A model generated the notes under the pieces. That model was given only the letters and a program-made list of their open reading frames with translations, searched no databases and was not told where the DNA came from. 64,000 nt of DNA from Xenoacremonium recifei (taxonomy: Eukaryota; Ascomycota; Sordariomycetes; Hypocreales; Nectriaceae). The DNA lies in NCBI GenBank assembly GCA_012184525.1, contig WOFQ01000004.1, positions 62,001-126,000 on the forward strand, read 5' to 3'. The stretch's first letter is position 1, and the number at the start of each line of letters is the position of its first letter. Shown piece by piece: positions 22,089 through 32,399 of this stretch. The translations under genes and the position numbers were made by a program.

Positions 22089-23092
22089 GATTTAAAGGCT
22101 GGGTGCGAGCTGGGATGGTTTGAATGTTGACGTGATGAAGTTGCAGGAGTCAGCTTATCGCCCAAGGCAGGAACTTGAAGGTGTTATCGCAACGTGACTT
22201 TCATGTCACGTGATCGAGATGCATCGCCTGAGGCAGGCACAACTTGAAGCTCTATTTCCAAAGAAATAGTTGTTGCCGAAGCTTTGGAGCATCTTTGAGT
22301 CTCTGATTATCACTTTGGCTATCATTATCATTGTGGTGGTACTTGAAGAAACTAAGAGGTTGATCTTGTCGTGAAACCTCTTCCGCTCAGCTACCCTGGA
22401 GCATTTCGGACCGCTCCATCGAAGCTGGAATTGATCCGCACAGAGATGCCTGGATGGGAAAATCAAACAATCGGTTTTCTTTCCCATTTTGGTATCTTAT
22501 TCTTTCGAGTCGGTTAAGCGAGCTGTGAGAAAATGAAATGGCATCGCAGGATTGCGTTCATTTGAGCAAGTTTCAATGAGCTCGCTCGCCCCACAACCAA
22601 GTCGACGCAAATGTCGAGGTCGTGCAAGTCTCGACCTCGTCATGTTTTATTCAATAGATCATCTTTGCACCGAAGGATTACGTCAATTACGATGTTTCAA
22701 TAGGTTAAGACGATTAAAGTTATATGCATATTTGAAAGGCTTGAAATTGTTTTGAATATTGAGGCTGTGTCGTCGTTTGGACCCTGATAACTCCGCTGGC
22801 AACTTGGCTCAGCATCTACTTATGCTCCAGACCTCCAGCCAAGACTTTCGGCCCCATCGTCAATCCCCTCGTCTACCACTCTGTACAACCTAGATCACCA
22901 CATAGAGCCGCTGGTTGAAATCTCTCACGCTAAAAGGCATGGCATTCTGGGTCAGAGCTGGCTGGGCATGCTCCCCGGCTGCCAAAAGTCTATAAAGCCA
23001 AGACCAAGTTCCATGTGGAAGCCCTGGATCGTCACCCGCTCTCCAACTTTATTGTTCCTCCTGTGAATTTTCTGTCTAGTTTCATCATCATC
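22089..23092. promoter_or_regulatory. Divergent cactin / BIM1-like promoter
   Basis: A 1.0-kb spacer between divergent starts. A CACGTG palindrome at 22207-22212 lies about 120 bp before the cactin start and could bind a bHLH factor. A short hairpin (CGAGGTCG ... CGACCTCG) lies near 22615-22640. The stretch 22640-22760 is AT-rich. Confidence 0.4.
22991..22997 (+). promoter_or_regulatory. TATA box of the BIM1-like gene
   Basis: TATAAAG lies about 100 bp before the start codon, the usual place for a regulated fungal gene. Function is inferred from sequence and distance only. Confidence 0.5.
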
Positions 23093-23826
23093 ATGCTGGC
23101 TTGCAAGGCTCTCCTCGGGCTCTCCTTGGCCACTGTGGCTACTGCCCACTTCGGCCTGGAGTTCCCCTCGTGGCGCGCAGACACACTCTCGGAAGAGGGC
23201 GAAGCGCTGTACAGCCAATACACATATCCTTGTATGTAACCTCGCTCTGCCCAAGAGAATTGTCCTAGACTCACAACAACGCAGGTGCCGGAGTTGACTA
23301 TGGCGTTGGTAACATTACCGACTGGCCTCTCACAGGCGGCGCCGTCAAGCTCGATCTCCATCACCCTTGGAGCTACGTCTTCATCAACATCGGACTCGGT
23401 GCTAATAGCACCAACTTCAACGTCTCTCTGACTCCACAGTTCCTCAATGCCACGGGCTCCGGGCAGCTGTGCCTTGACTCGTTGCCGCTGGATGCTGACA
23501 TTGCCAATGGCACGCTGGGCAGCATCCAGGTCGTCACTGTGGGTGACTCGGGCACCGCGCTGTACAACTGCGCCGATGTTCGGTTCGTGGCTGATGCCGA
23601 AGGGCCCAGTAACTGTACATCAGAGATGGATGTTGTGACGGTCCGAGACCAGAGCAGCAATACTACCGAGGATGACTCGGGTTCGTCGTCTTCGAACTCT
23701 TCCGATTCAAGCAGCGGCGGCGGCAGCAGCGAGGACAGCGCTGCGGGCTTCTTGAGTGTTAACAAAGCAACTTTGGCTTCAATTGTGGGAATCGCAGCTC
23801 TCGTTGTCCTTGGTCAGGAGCTGTAG
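23093..23826 (+). CDS. BIM1/X325-like copper-binding GPI-anchored surface protein, two exons
   Basis: Exons are 23093-23231 and 23285-23826; the 53-bp intron (GTATGT...GCAG) joins YPC to AGVDYG. The product is 226 residues. A signal peptide of 18 residues ends ATA, so the mature chain starts with His (HFGLEFPSWRADTL). An N-terminal His with a following FPSWR motif is the hallmark of the LPMO-like BIM1/X325 family, which binds copper by a histidine brace. Known members act in copper uptake or at the cell surface rather than as oxidases. YPC, NITDWPLTGG, a Cys-rich body and several N-glycosylation sites follow. A Ser/Gly-rich stalk and a hydrophobic end (ATLASIVGIAALVVLG) predict a GPI anchor. 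The upstream in-frame Met is excluded because it would bury the signal peptide. Confidence 0.88.
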
Positions 23827-24282
23827 TGAATGAATGTACATGAGTTGACATTCATTAAGGATTGGGGCAATGTGTAGGGCTTAGTTATAGGCCTCACAGT
23901 CGCACAGAGGAACGAAGCAGAGTTTTCAATTTGCTCTACAAGACTCATGCCAATAACCATGATGATATCAATAATAACGCCTTCTTTGAGATGAAACCCC
24001 GAATGCTGAATGCCCGCAATGTCTTCATGAAGCAAGTGGTATATGTAAATCCCCGTTCATCTGGTTTGCCTTAGTGCCATTCTCGTCTCTTCCGTGCTTT
24101 GTTTTCTCACTTACCCTGTCATCTGTTTTAACCAGCTTCGATGTTGCTGCCACGGTAATCTGCAAAGTTTGATCTCGGACCAAGGAAACCAAATGAGAAC
24201 CAGTGCCCAGAACTCCGTGTATAGATCCTTTGTGAAAAATGTTTATTTTGTAGTAGCCATTTCTTTTTGTCCCTTCTCTTTA
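23827..24282. other. Intergenic, convergent 3' ends
   Basis: A 456-bp tail-to-tail spacer between the BIM1-like gene and the kinase gene. It is AT-rich and holds no supported gene. Confidence 0.5.
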
Positions 24283-26142
24283 TCATGCTGGTGTATTCTC
24301 ATCTCGGAGCAGCTCTTGTAATACTTGCGACATTGTGATTCGCATGGAGGGTTTCGGGGTGAGCATCTCGAAAATGATGCGCTCTAATACGTCGTTGGGG
24401 TCCAGCTTGTCCCTCGCCTCGCGAATCTCTGTCAACCAGTCTCGCATCTGGCTCACAGCTGGCTGCCCATTGCCAATCTTGTGTGGTACCGAAGGGTTGT
24501 TAACACCAGCGATCTGCCAGTACAGAGGGCGGGGATGGCGCCTGCGTGCGCGACTGTCGGGGAACGGGATTTTGCGTAAGACGTATAGCATCGTCACGCC
24601 CAGTGCCCACACATCGGACGCGGGGCCGCGTAATTTGCGTCCGATGAATTCGGGGGGAACGTAGTACGGTGTTCCGCCACTGGTCGGCGAGTTGACGGCC
24701 AGTGTGGACAGTCCAAAGTCGCAGAGTACGGCACCTCGCTCAGGCGAATACAGGATATTCGCGGGCTTGATGTCGTTGTGGACCAGTCTGCGACCATGGA
24801 TGTATTCAAGCGCGCTGGAGATATCCCTTAATATCCTGAAGGCATCATTTCGATCGCCTTGGAACTCATCGTTTTCATGACTCCTCCATCGCGGAGCAGC
24901 TGTCAGATCTTGAGCATCGACATGCTCCATGTACAAGGACAAAAAGCGTGCGTCACCTCCATAATAACGGACGATGGATTCATGCTGAAGGTCCTCCTGA
25001 CTCTTACACTCACGTAACCACATGTCTGCCTGACGGATGACGTTCCGTTCGTGAACTAAGGGCTTGTCGTTGGGGTTGGCTACGCGGGTCTTGAGGACTT
25101 TGACGGTGACGATGTTATCGGGCACCTGAGAGTGAGTCGCTGTGTAGACTGACGACAGAGAGGTTGACGCAATCGGATCCCTCTTCGTAACTTGGTACTG
25201 ATCGAGCTCACACACACCCGACACGGCGATGGTGTCACCCTTCTCAGCATCGAGCAATGCGTGGCTGTTCACCGTGGCCAGCTCCTTGGTCTCGCGACCG
25301 TTCGGAAGTGGGAAGACGAGGGGATCGGCCGCGGGTCTGAGGAACATTATAACGCCATCGTCGCCAGTCTCACCGGCCTCCGATAAGCGCCTCTTCACCC
25401 TCTTCTCATCATACTCTGGTGTCAACGCCCTCTTTCCACTCGAGTTGAGCTGTCCCGAGCTGGATGACATCGAGACATCCTCGACAATGGTGGGTTGTGG
25501 TTGATATACAGTTACTGGCCGCTTCTCGAGCACTCGGAAATCGAGAACAGCGATGTCGCGCACGGTTATCCTCCACGTCCCCGGCTCCAAAGCTTTGGCA
25601 AGTCCTGGGTTGATGACATGGCCTTCGCTGTGTGGTGGACTGGAGAGAGGAGTTTGAGAAACGCTGGATAGTGTGATTGGCACGTCCGATTTATTTAGGA
25701 AAATGACCTTATCACTGGCAGGGTCGTAGTAGAGCTCGCACCAGAGAGGGGGTCGTGGTGATTCGTCCAGGGCCTCACCGGGAATACGGACGGAGAATTT
25801 GATATCCTTGGACGTCTGAGTCACAGCCAGGACCTTGTGCTCTGGCTGATCTGAGGACGCAACCTCTGCACGGAGGGCTAACCACTGACAACTATCACTC
25901 CCAGGGCTGACGGACCGCGAGTTGGGCAGCCGGGTGAGAGGACGGACGAGGATACGGATACCCTGTTTGTGGTGGTGCTCCTCCACCTGTAAAATGTCAA
26001 GAGGGACCGCCTCACCGTTGAGGACCGGGGCTGGCTCATCGACACGGATGCCCTTAAACCGTGCATCGATCTCTGATTGAGAGAACGGCTCGGTACGCTC
26101 CTCAGAGACCCCTTCCGAGGACTCGAGGCGACGTTCTGCCAT
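24283..26142 (-). CDS. Divergent Ser/Thr protein kinase with N-terminal beta-rich region
   Basis: A single exon of 619 residues. The C-terminal half is a protein kinase domain: VAIK-type lysine in VTVKVLK (K348), catalytic loop HNDIKPAN (455-462, with Asn in place of the usual Arg), DFGLS (475-479), GTPYYVPPE (490-498) and SDVWALG. The glycine loop is degenerate: the stretch IASTSLSSVYTA carries no Gly. The N-terminal half (about 60-210) is beta-rich and FHA-like in feel (WLALRAEV, FSVRI, VIFLNKSDVPITL), but I cannot confirm FHA. A basic cluster (KRALTPEYDEKRVKRR, 237-252) may be a nuclear signal. Family and pathway unknown. The key Lys, catalytic Asp and DFG remain, so activity is plausible. 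Confidence 0.88.
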   Translation of the reverse strand: MAERRLESSEGVSEERTEPFSQSEIDARFKGIRVDEPAPVLNGEAVPLDILQVEEHHHKQGIRILVRPLTRLPNSRSVSPGSDSCQWLALRAEVASSDQPEHKVLAVTQTSKDIKFSVRIPGEALDESPRPPLWCELYYDPASDKVIFLNKSDVPITLSSVSQTPLSSPPHSEGHVINPGLAKALEPGTWRITVRDIAVLDFRVLEKRPVTVYQPQPTIVEDVSMSSSSGQLNSSGKRALTPEYDEKRVKRRLSEAGETGDDGVIMFLRPAADPLVFPLPNGRETKELATVNSHALLDAEKGDTIAVSGVCELDQYQVTKRDPIASTSLSSVYTATHSQVPDNIVTVKVLKTRVANPNDKPLVHERNVIRQADMWLRECKSQEDLQHESIVRYYGGDARFLSLYMEHVDAQDLTAAPRWRSHENDEFQGDRNDAFRILRDISSALEYIHGRRLVHNDIKPANILYSPERGAVLCDFGLSTLAVNSPTSGGTPYYVPPEFIGRKLRGPASDVWALGVTMLYVLRKIPFPDSRARRRHPRPLYWQIAGVNNPSVPHKIGNGQPAVSQMRDWLTEIREARDKLDPNDVLERIIFEMLTPKPSMRITMSQVLQELLRDENTPA

Positions 26143-28144
26143 CGTGGGCGGCGCCTAGCAGGCCATGGGAGGCTTTGGTAAGCGGGCGGGATGGCGTCAG
26201 GCTGATGGGATGGTTGAGGATGAGTACCTGGCTGTACTTTGCTCTCTCCAGTGCCACTTTAGTCTCCGTGGGTGCCACTGAACTCTGAATCTGCGGGCTG
26301 GTACACGGACAGCAAATCTTTGCAGCTGCTTGGATCTGGAGCTGGTTGATGCTCGCCGGCGTGCGGTGCGTTGGCGGTGACGATCGACGCGACTCAACAA
26401 CCGGGCAATGAAAAGTGCAATGTGGAATCAAATGAGAAGGCCAGGCAGGGCAAGGCAAGAAAAAGGATGGAGAGGAGAGGTAAGGTAAGGCGAGCGTGGC
26501 GGAGTAAGCAAGGACAACGCGGGATGCGGTGTCGTATTTCAGTAGGACTGGCTGATCTTAGGGAGTCCTGCCAGTGAGAGCTTCAAACAGGCAGAACAGG
26601 ACAAAAGAGGTGGAAGAGGGGAACTAGAAAAGACGCGGTTGGAGGCACCATAAATGCAGGAACAGACGGGACAGCGAGTAAACGAATAGCTACAGTCAGA
26701 TGGCCAGATACTGAAGCGGGTTTTGCAGAGGGAAAATGCGAGGCCTGCTGATGGAGTCTCTCGTCTGTCTCAGCCTCCACGAGGAAGAATAAGGTAGAAT
26801 CGAGTCATCGGTCCCTCCTCTGCGCGCTCAGAAGGCAGATAGCAGGAGAGAGCTAGCAGAGGGCACCAGCGGGAAACGGCTCGCTGCGGGTGCCTGGGGG
26901 CCGCGGACCTGATACCTCTGATTGGGGGGTTGGACGCTGGTAGGGCTGGATGGTGAGCTGGAGGCCACACGAGAGAGCGCAAAGGGGCGAAAGAGGGGGG
27001 CTGTGGTTCGCTGCGAGGCGGGCACGAGGTATCTCAGCCGTAGAAACCGGTGGCCGAGTGACTTGCGGATGACTTTGTGGGGGTGACGAGCTGAGCGGAT
27101 GAGGGAGAAGCGTGAGGGTTCTCGCGATTGCGTGCGCCACAGCCAGGGCTGGCGGATGAGGCGGTGCGAGCGGAGGAATATTCGCCCTTGCGCACCCGCC
27201 GTGGAGGACGCCTGGTGATGCCCGATGTGGGCGGAAGCCTGACCATCTTTGAAACGTGTATAACGCAGTCAGACATGCTGGCGACGTGGGTTGTGGGTGG
27301 AGAGAGCTCCACGCTGGAAAGAACAAAGTCGGAATCGGGCAACTACAAAAGTCAAGGCGACGGGTATCGCGAGAACCTCAATAAGAATCTCAACAAGGAA
27401 ACCACCTCAGACTTCGCCCAGGTGGAACGTGAGGCCGTCACGATCGCTCCTCCCCCAGCTCAGGTGGTCAGTCCGCCCATTATCGGAGCACCGACAGTAC
27501 TAATTGCACAGTTTCATGCAACGTTTGGCACGGTAGGTCAGCATGTTGGCCTTAGCGTCCGGTAGCGCACGGAGGGGCCTCACCGATACGTCGCCAATTG
27601 GTCGCACATATTTTCGACATCTCCACCAGCTTCGCGATGATTGGGATCTCGCCATTTCCACTTCCTGCCGATTGGTCTGCGTAAGTGGCGGAGTGATGCA
27701 GGAGGAGCCCTACGTCCCACCGCTGAGACACAATGCCCAATCACAGGCACCACGCGCTCCTGCCTCAGGCCACCACACATGCCCTGGCTTGGGGGCGAGC
27801 GCGGTCGAAATCATGTTGCTACTCCACGCCCCCCCGATCCCGAGTGCCTCTGTTTTCGTCACCGTCACCGTCGCCCGCCCAAGACCCCAAGAGCCCTTGC
27901 CCGCCCAAAACCGTTGCCCAGGACTGCCCATTTCAGCGCTTTCATGCTGCTCTGAGCACTCGCCGACGCATCACTATCGCCATGGCCATGATATAGATCA
28001 TCAAGGCTCTCCAGAGCTTTTGCTTGACAACCGGGATTTCTTGATACGCGCACGTACGACACCTCACTCACACCCACCCCCTTCGATCTACGACCACCGA
28101 CACGATTCCTTCTCTACTCTCCCTTCTACGACAGTGACTTCGAC
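26143..28144. promoter_or_regulatory. Divergent promoter, kinase / acidic protein
   Basis: A 2.0-kb spacer between divergent starts. The right third (27700-28140) is C-rich with ACC/CAC runs, like a long leader for the gene at 28145. Frames up to 215 codons exist on both strands but overlap heavily and show no motif. No TATA box stands out. Confidence 0.4.
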
Positions 28145-29356
28145 ATGGAGGACCCGGGCTGGTCATGGCCAGCCTGGAAGTTCGGCATGAAGAGGGATGA
28201 CCTCGACACCAAACTCCACGATCAGTATAACACCTTTACCTTCACCCTGCAAGACAGCGAGGCCTTCCACCACGATGTTTTCGAACTTTCCAACAAAGCC
28301 GACACCGCGGAGGAGTTTCACAGCATGATGGCGGAGCGGCGGGAACAGCGCCTTCGTGAGCTTCATGAGTCTCTGGAGACTCTTGCTTTCGAGATCGTTG
28401 CGAACCCAAAGCTAATGGACTCGGAGCATTGGCAGCTGGCTATCCAGCTCTTCCGAACCAAGTCTTTTGACTCCCTCGTCAGATACTTTGCAAGCTACCT
28501 CCCCGATAACCACACCGACCGACACGACTCCATCTCCGTGTCTTCTTCCTCCTTTTCCGAGACGCACAGCGTCAAAACCGCCACCACGACTGCGAGCACC
28601 GTCGACGACGACGATGCCCACTTCCCCAAGTTCCTCGATGAGGCCGTCATGACGAAGGAACCCCTGTCTATTCATACTGACATGAGATCTTCTTATGCTG
28701 TTGACGGTCCCCTCTCACCCCCCCAATCTGAAGTGATGATGTCGGAGTCGTCCGTCTCATCACCTGTCGACTTGGAGTCGCACCCATTCTCATCCAACCC
28801 CCCTTCTCGCTCTATGTCATTCTCTGGGTCCGAGTCTTGTCCCTACGGGCCTGACTTGGCCCGACCACTTGTTCACGACGATGACGAGACTTCGCAATCT
28901 GATGAGTTTGATTCTGCTGTTGCATCGGAGTCGGACTGCATCGAGAGCCAGTCGTCGCTCGATACTTTTGGCGTTACGGAGCAAGCACCTAATGATACCC
29001 CGGGGATTGATTTCGAGGATGATTTCGAAGATGAATTTCCTTCTGCTCAATTTCCTGAAGACTCTTTCGACTCCCTTGGAGCCGTTAACGATATCCCAGA
29101 GTCCGCAACACCGACCCCGCGATCTGAACACATGGCGTCGTGCTATGTTGAGTACAAATCCGTGGTGTCGCGGAGGATCCCCTCACCTCACCGACGCTCA
29201 CCATCACCCTCACCGAAACACTACCTCTCACAACGCCGCGAAGGCAGCCCCTTGAAGGAGATTAGGAGGAGTCCCGAAGAAGCGCTCAGCAAGATCCAGA
29301 AGCCCTTGCTTGATTCTATTCGGAGGCGTCCCATGGGGAGGAGACGGATGGATTAG
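28145..29356 (+). CDS. Acidic Ser-rich protein of unknown function
   Basis: A single exon of 403 residues. I do not recognise the family. The first 120 residues look folded and helical (WSWPAWKFGMKRDDLDTKL; QRLRELHESLETLAFEIV; HWQLAIQLFRTKSFDSLVRY). The middle (about 130-320) is Ser/Asp/Glu-rich and disordered. The end is basic with SP motifs (RRSPSPSPKHY) and closes RRRPMGRRRMD, which may be a nuclear signal. No signal peptide or membrane segment. Codon choice is C-ending and coding-like, and the start is the first ATG after a C-rich leader. It could be a regulated scaffold; that is inference. Confidence 0.8.
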   Translation: MEDPGWSWPAWKFGMKRDDLDTKLHDQYNTFTFTLQDSEAFHHDVFELSNKADTAEEFHSMMAERREQRLRELHESLETLAFEIVANPKLMDSEHWQLAIQLFRTKSFDSLVRYFASYLPDNHTDRHDSISVSSSSFSETHSVKTATTTASTVDDDDAHFPKFLDEAVMTKEPLSIHTDMRSSYAVDGPLSPPQSEVMMSESSVSSPVDLESHPFSSNPPSRSMSFSGSESCPYGPDLARPLVHDDDETSQSDEFDSAVASESDCIESQSSLDTFGVTEQAPNDTPGIDFEDDFEDEFPSAQFPEDSFDSLGAVNDIPESATPTPRSEHMASCYVEYKSVVSRRIPSPHRRSPSPSPKHYLSQRREGSPLKEIRRSPEEALSKIQKPLLDSIRRRPMGRRRMD

Positions 29357-30412
29357 CATTTGGAGAGCAGGGTGGGCGGTCTGTGTATATATGTGACCCA
29401 ACCTGTAAATATGCTGTACCTCATGACACTAATGATGAGTCCCATCGTTTATTTCTACATGCTCTTTTGCACGACTGAACAGGTCACCTTAATGATTTAT
29501 AAAGGGATCGAGATCTGCTACTGATCATTCTCTTAGGACAAGTCTTGCTTTTAATAACTCTTTGTAAGTGCGTGTTGCGCCTGATTTTCCCGGTAGCCTT
29601 GCATGACCAGAAGCATCACGACCTCGCCGGTCATGTGTCGCTGGAGTTGAGTGGCTCCCGACTTATCACGAGCCGGAGGGCAGGCTACGTCATAGAGATT
29701 TCCAAAAACAGAGTCATGACTGGCGTGGCATGTTTCATGATTTCGTATCTGTCCTGTTCTCTGCATTTATCTTTCCTAATCTGTTGTTTTTGAATAATGA
29801 TAGGTGAGTTTGCGGGTGAGTTGCCATTTTGGAGGGGAGGGGAGGCAGCCATTTAAGGGTACGAACTTGCTATTTATACCACGTTTACGATGCGGTACAT
29901 ATTTAATGTCTGATGAAATATTATTAGCATCAAATTTGCCTTTCTAGGTATCTAACTCTCGATGCCGCATCGTGATTTGTTCTCCCATGAATCTGGTGTT
30001 AGAAGCCATGTTCTACGCTGCTGGTGTCCTTGCTGCCACTAACGGCTTATGTGCCCAGGCACTAACAACCCTCCAACGCCTGTAGCACTCTCACGATGAT
30101 TTGCTGGGGTGATTTCCTGAATATACAGCATCTCAATCATTTTCAATATACCCAAACCAATAATCTTGGTAGCGAGTGTTTTGGATCTGCGGCACAGCTC
30201 GCGCCCTCGGTGTCCGGCACGGTAGAAGATGGGCGCAAAGTGGGCAAAAGGGGCCATCACGTGGGCCAGGCGCGAAGGAATAGATGAACTTCATCTCGCG
30301 GTCTCAAGCGCCCAAGCACCGTTGCGACAGTAGTTAAAGGCCGCACTGGCTATGTTCATTCATTAAAAGAGGTCTCGACTCGTTAGAGAACCTACACTCA
30401 CTTGTTGTCACG
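29357..30412. other. Intergenic, promoter of the GPI protein at 30413
   Basis: A 1.06-kb spacer, AT-rich between 29740 and 30000. It holds the 3' region of the acidic protein and the promoter of the next gene. No supported gene. Confidence 0.45.
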
Positions 30413-31321
30413 ATGATGTTCCCTCGGCTCTGCGCCCTTGCTGGCCTGATCAGCGGTGCTTCGGCCCTCAACATCGTGTTTCAGACGCCGGACGTGATCG
30501 AGGCAGGCCACGACTTCACGATCCACGTCGACCTGGCCAATGTCTCAAACCCAGATGACGACTGTGCGATGGGCCAGCCCTGCAACTGGAACTTCTTCCG
30601 GACGTACATCCTCGGCCCGTCGACATACGCCTCGCCGCCAAGCTCCTCGGGCAACGCGACTATAACCAGGCGCTTCTGTAAGTCGACACTACCTTGTAGA
30701 TAGAATCGGAGCACTTATACAAAGCCAGGCTACCTGGATGGCTGCGTCGCCGCCAATGTCACCAGCTACGAGTCCCTGATTCCCGCCGCGGCCTTCCCCA
30801 ACGGCGGCACATTCTCGCTAGACCACGACTTCTTCAACGACTCCGGCGTGCTCTTCAACCCGACCTTCGCCGCCTTCGCCAGCACGCGCTTCAACATCTC
30901 CGACTCGACCAGCAACCTGACCATCGCCGAGCTGTCCATGATGAACTTTGGCACCGGCGGCATCCTGGAGCTGCTGCCGTGCAGCGCCATGCCGTGCGCG
31001 CAGACCTGCCAGCAAACCTGGGTGACTGCCGAGGGGAAGATCAACGACGACAAGTTGAATGCCTGCTTGACTCAGTGTATGGGGAGCAGTGATCCGATGG
31101 CTAGCTGTGTCGTGAGGAATGCCACGGCGGCGGAGGAGTCGGCGTCGGGGACTGTGCTGCCGACTGGGACTGGGACTGGGAGTGAAGGTTCGGCAACGGC
31201 AACGGGCACTGCGACGGGGACGGCTGCATCTTCCACTGCGTCGAAGAAGAGTGGCGGCTCGCGGTTGAGCATGAAGCCGGGGTCGTTCGTCGCGTTGCTT
31301 GCGCTTCCTTTCCTCGTATAA
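30413..31321 (+). CDS. GPI-anchored secreted Cys-containing protein, two exons
   Basis: Exons are 30413-30677 and 30729-31321; the 51-bp intron (GTAAGT...CCAG) joins RRF-C to YLDGC. The product is 285 residues. A signal peptide covers about 1-19 (MMFPRLCALAGLISGASA). The mature N-terminal region begins NIVFQTPDVIEAGHDFTIHV, a beta-type segment. A Cys-rich block (PCSAMPCAQTCQQTW ... ACLTQCMGSSDP) follows, then a Thr/Gly/Ala-rich stalk and a hydrophobic end (GSFVALLALPFLV), predicting a GPI anchor. Several N-glycosylation sites are present. I do not recognise a named family. A cell-wall or plasma-membrane role is likely. Confidence 0.82.
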
Positions 31322-31550
31322 GTGACTGTACACTATTGTTTGACTAGATCGGTGCATATAAGTTTACGTAGTATCTAATATGAAGACTTGAATAATAAAA
31401 GTAATGGCTACCATGGGAGAGCCGTCTCTCGCGAAGATTGTCCATGTCTAGGCTGTCTTTCAATATCATGCTTCTCATGTACCTTAGGGACAGGCCCGGC
31501 CGCTCCCCTCATCCTTAATTTATAGCTCACGGTCGAAGCATTGACTCTCC

Positions 31551-31964
31551 TCATAGTTCCCTCTCCAAGACCTGCTTCTCCTGCCCCCAGCTCTTCCATT
31601 CGCTCACGTATCCAATTGCCTCATCCCTCGCAAGTCCCCAGACCACCTCCGGCAGCCTCTTCACAGCCCTCCACTCTTCTATCTCATATCCGTCAATCCA
31701 GAACATATGCATCTTCGCTGCAACCAAGCCTCCGACAATCCCATACGGCATGCAGGCTTCAGAAAGGGCATCTCCTGGTAAAGCGTTTGTCGCCCAAGCC
31801 ACGACCACGCAGCCCGAATGAACAAACTTCCCCCCAGCTACCCCGTAAAACGTTGTGGTCATCACAGTCCGTTCTGATGGCGAAATACGGGACGAGCTTG
31901 ACCAGTTGAATAGGTGGCCGAGGATAGTGAGCATGATAACCATGCGAATGATGAATCGAAACAT
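31551..31964 (-). CDS. Possible small membrane-anchored protein
   Basis: A 137-codon frame with a hydrophobic N terminus (FIIRMVIMLTILGHLFNW) that could be a signal anchor, then a soluble part ending EWKSWGQEKQVLEREL. The middle has several Gly/Ala runs. I recognise no domain. It lies between two supported genes and has its own spacer. It may be a chance frame or the largest exon of a gene whose other exons I missed. Confidence 0.4.
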   Translation of the reverse strand: MFRFIIRMVIMLTILGHLFNWSSSSRISPSERTVMTTTFYGVAGGKFVHSGCVVVAWATNALPGDALSEACMPYGIVGGLVAAKMHMFWIDGYEIEEWRAVKRLPEVVWGLARDEAIGYVSEWKSWGQEKQVLEREL

Positions 31965-32399
31965 CGTGAAATGAGTGTGGATATGCGCAATGAGAGATTT
32001 GTGTTGTATAGCGAAAACCAGTAACTCAAATGACGGGTCTATGAAGTTGCCGATGGATCAAAATGCTTTGGTTTAGTGGTTTTGTGTGAGAGCCAGATAA
32101 TGGAGGTGAGCTGGCGAAAACGAAGTTGAAATCAGGCGCGAGCTGAAACACCAACTGTCGGCGCCGAACCCCGTATTACTTCAGCTGCTCTTCCACCCAC
32201 ATAACCCGGCCTCACTGGGTATTCAAAACAAGGCTTATCAATCAGCCCAAGAACGAAAATTGTTTTTATTACATTCCAAGGGTTTTCACTGGCAATATTT
32301 ATGGGAAAGATGGATTTCGCCCGCTTGACTATAAAGTCTCAATCCTGGATACTACGCATGCATATTTTCGTACACTTCCCAGACATCTTTACCTCGATT
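31965..32399. other. Intergenic
   Basis: A 435-bp spacer upstream of the possible minus-strand gene and downstream of the S33 peptidase. AT-rich near 32240-32300. No gene seen. Confidence 0.45.
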
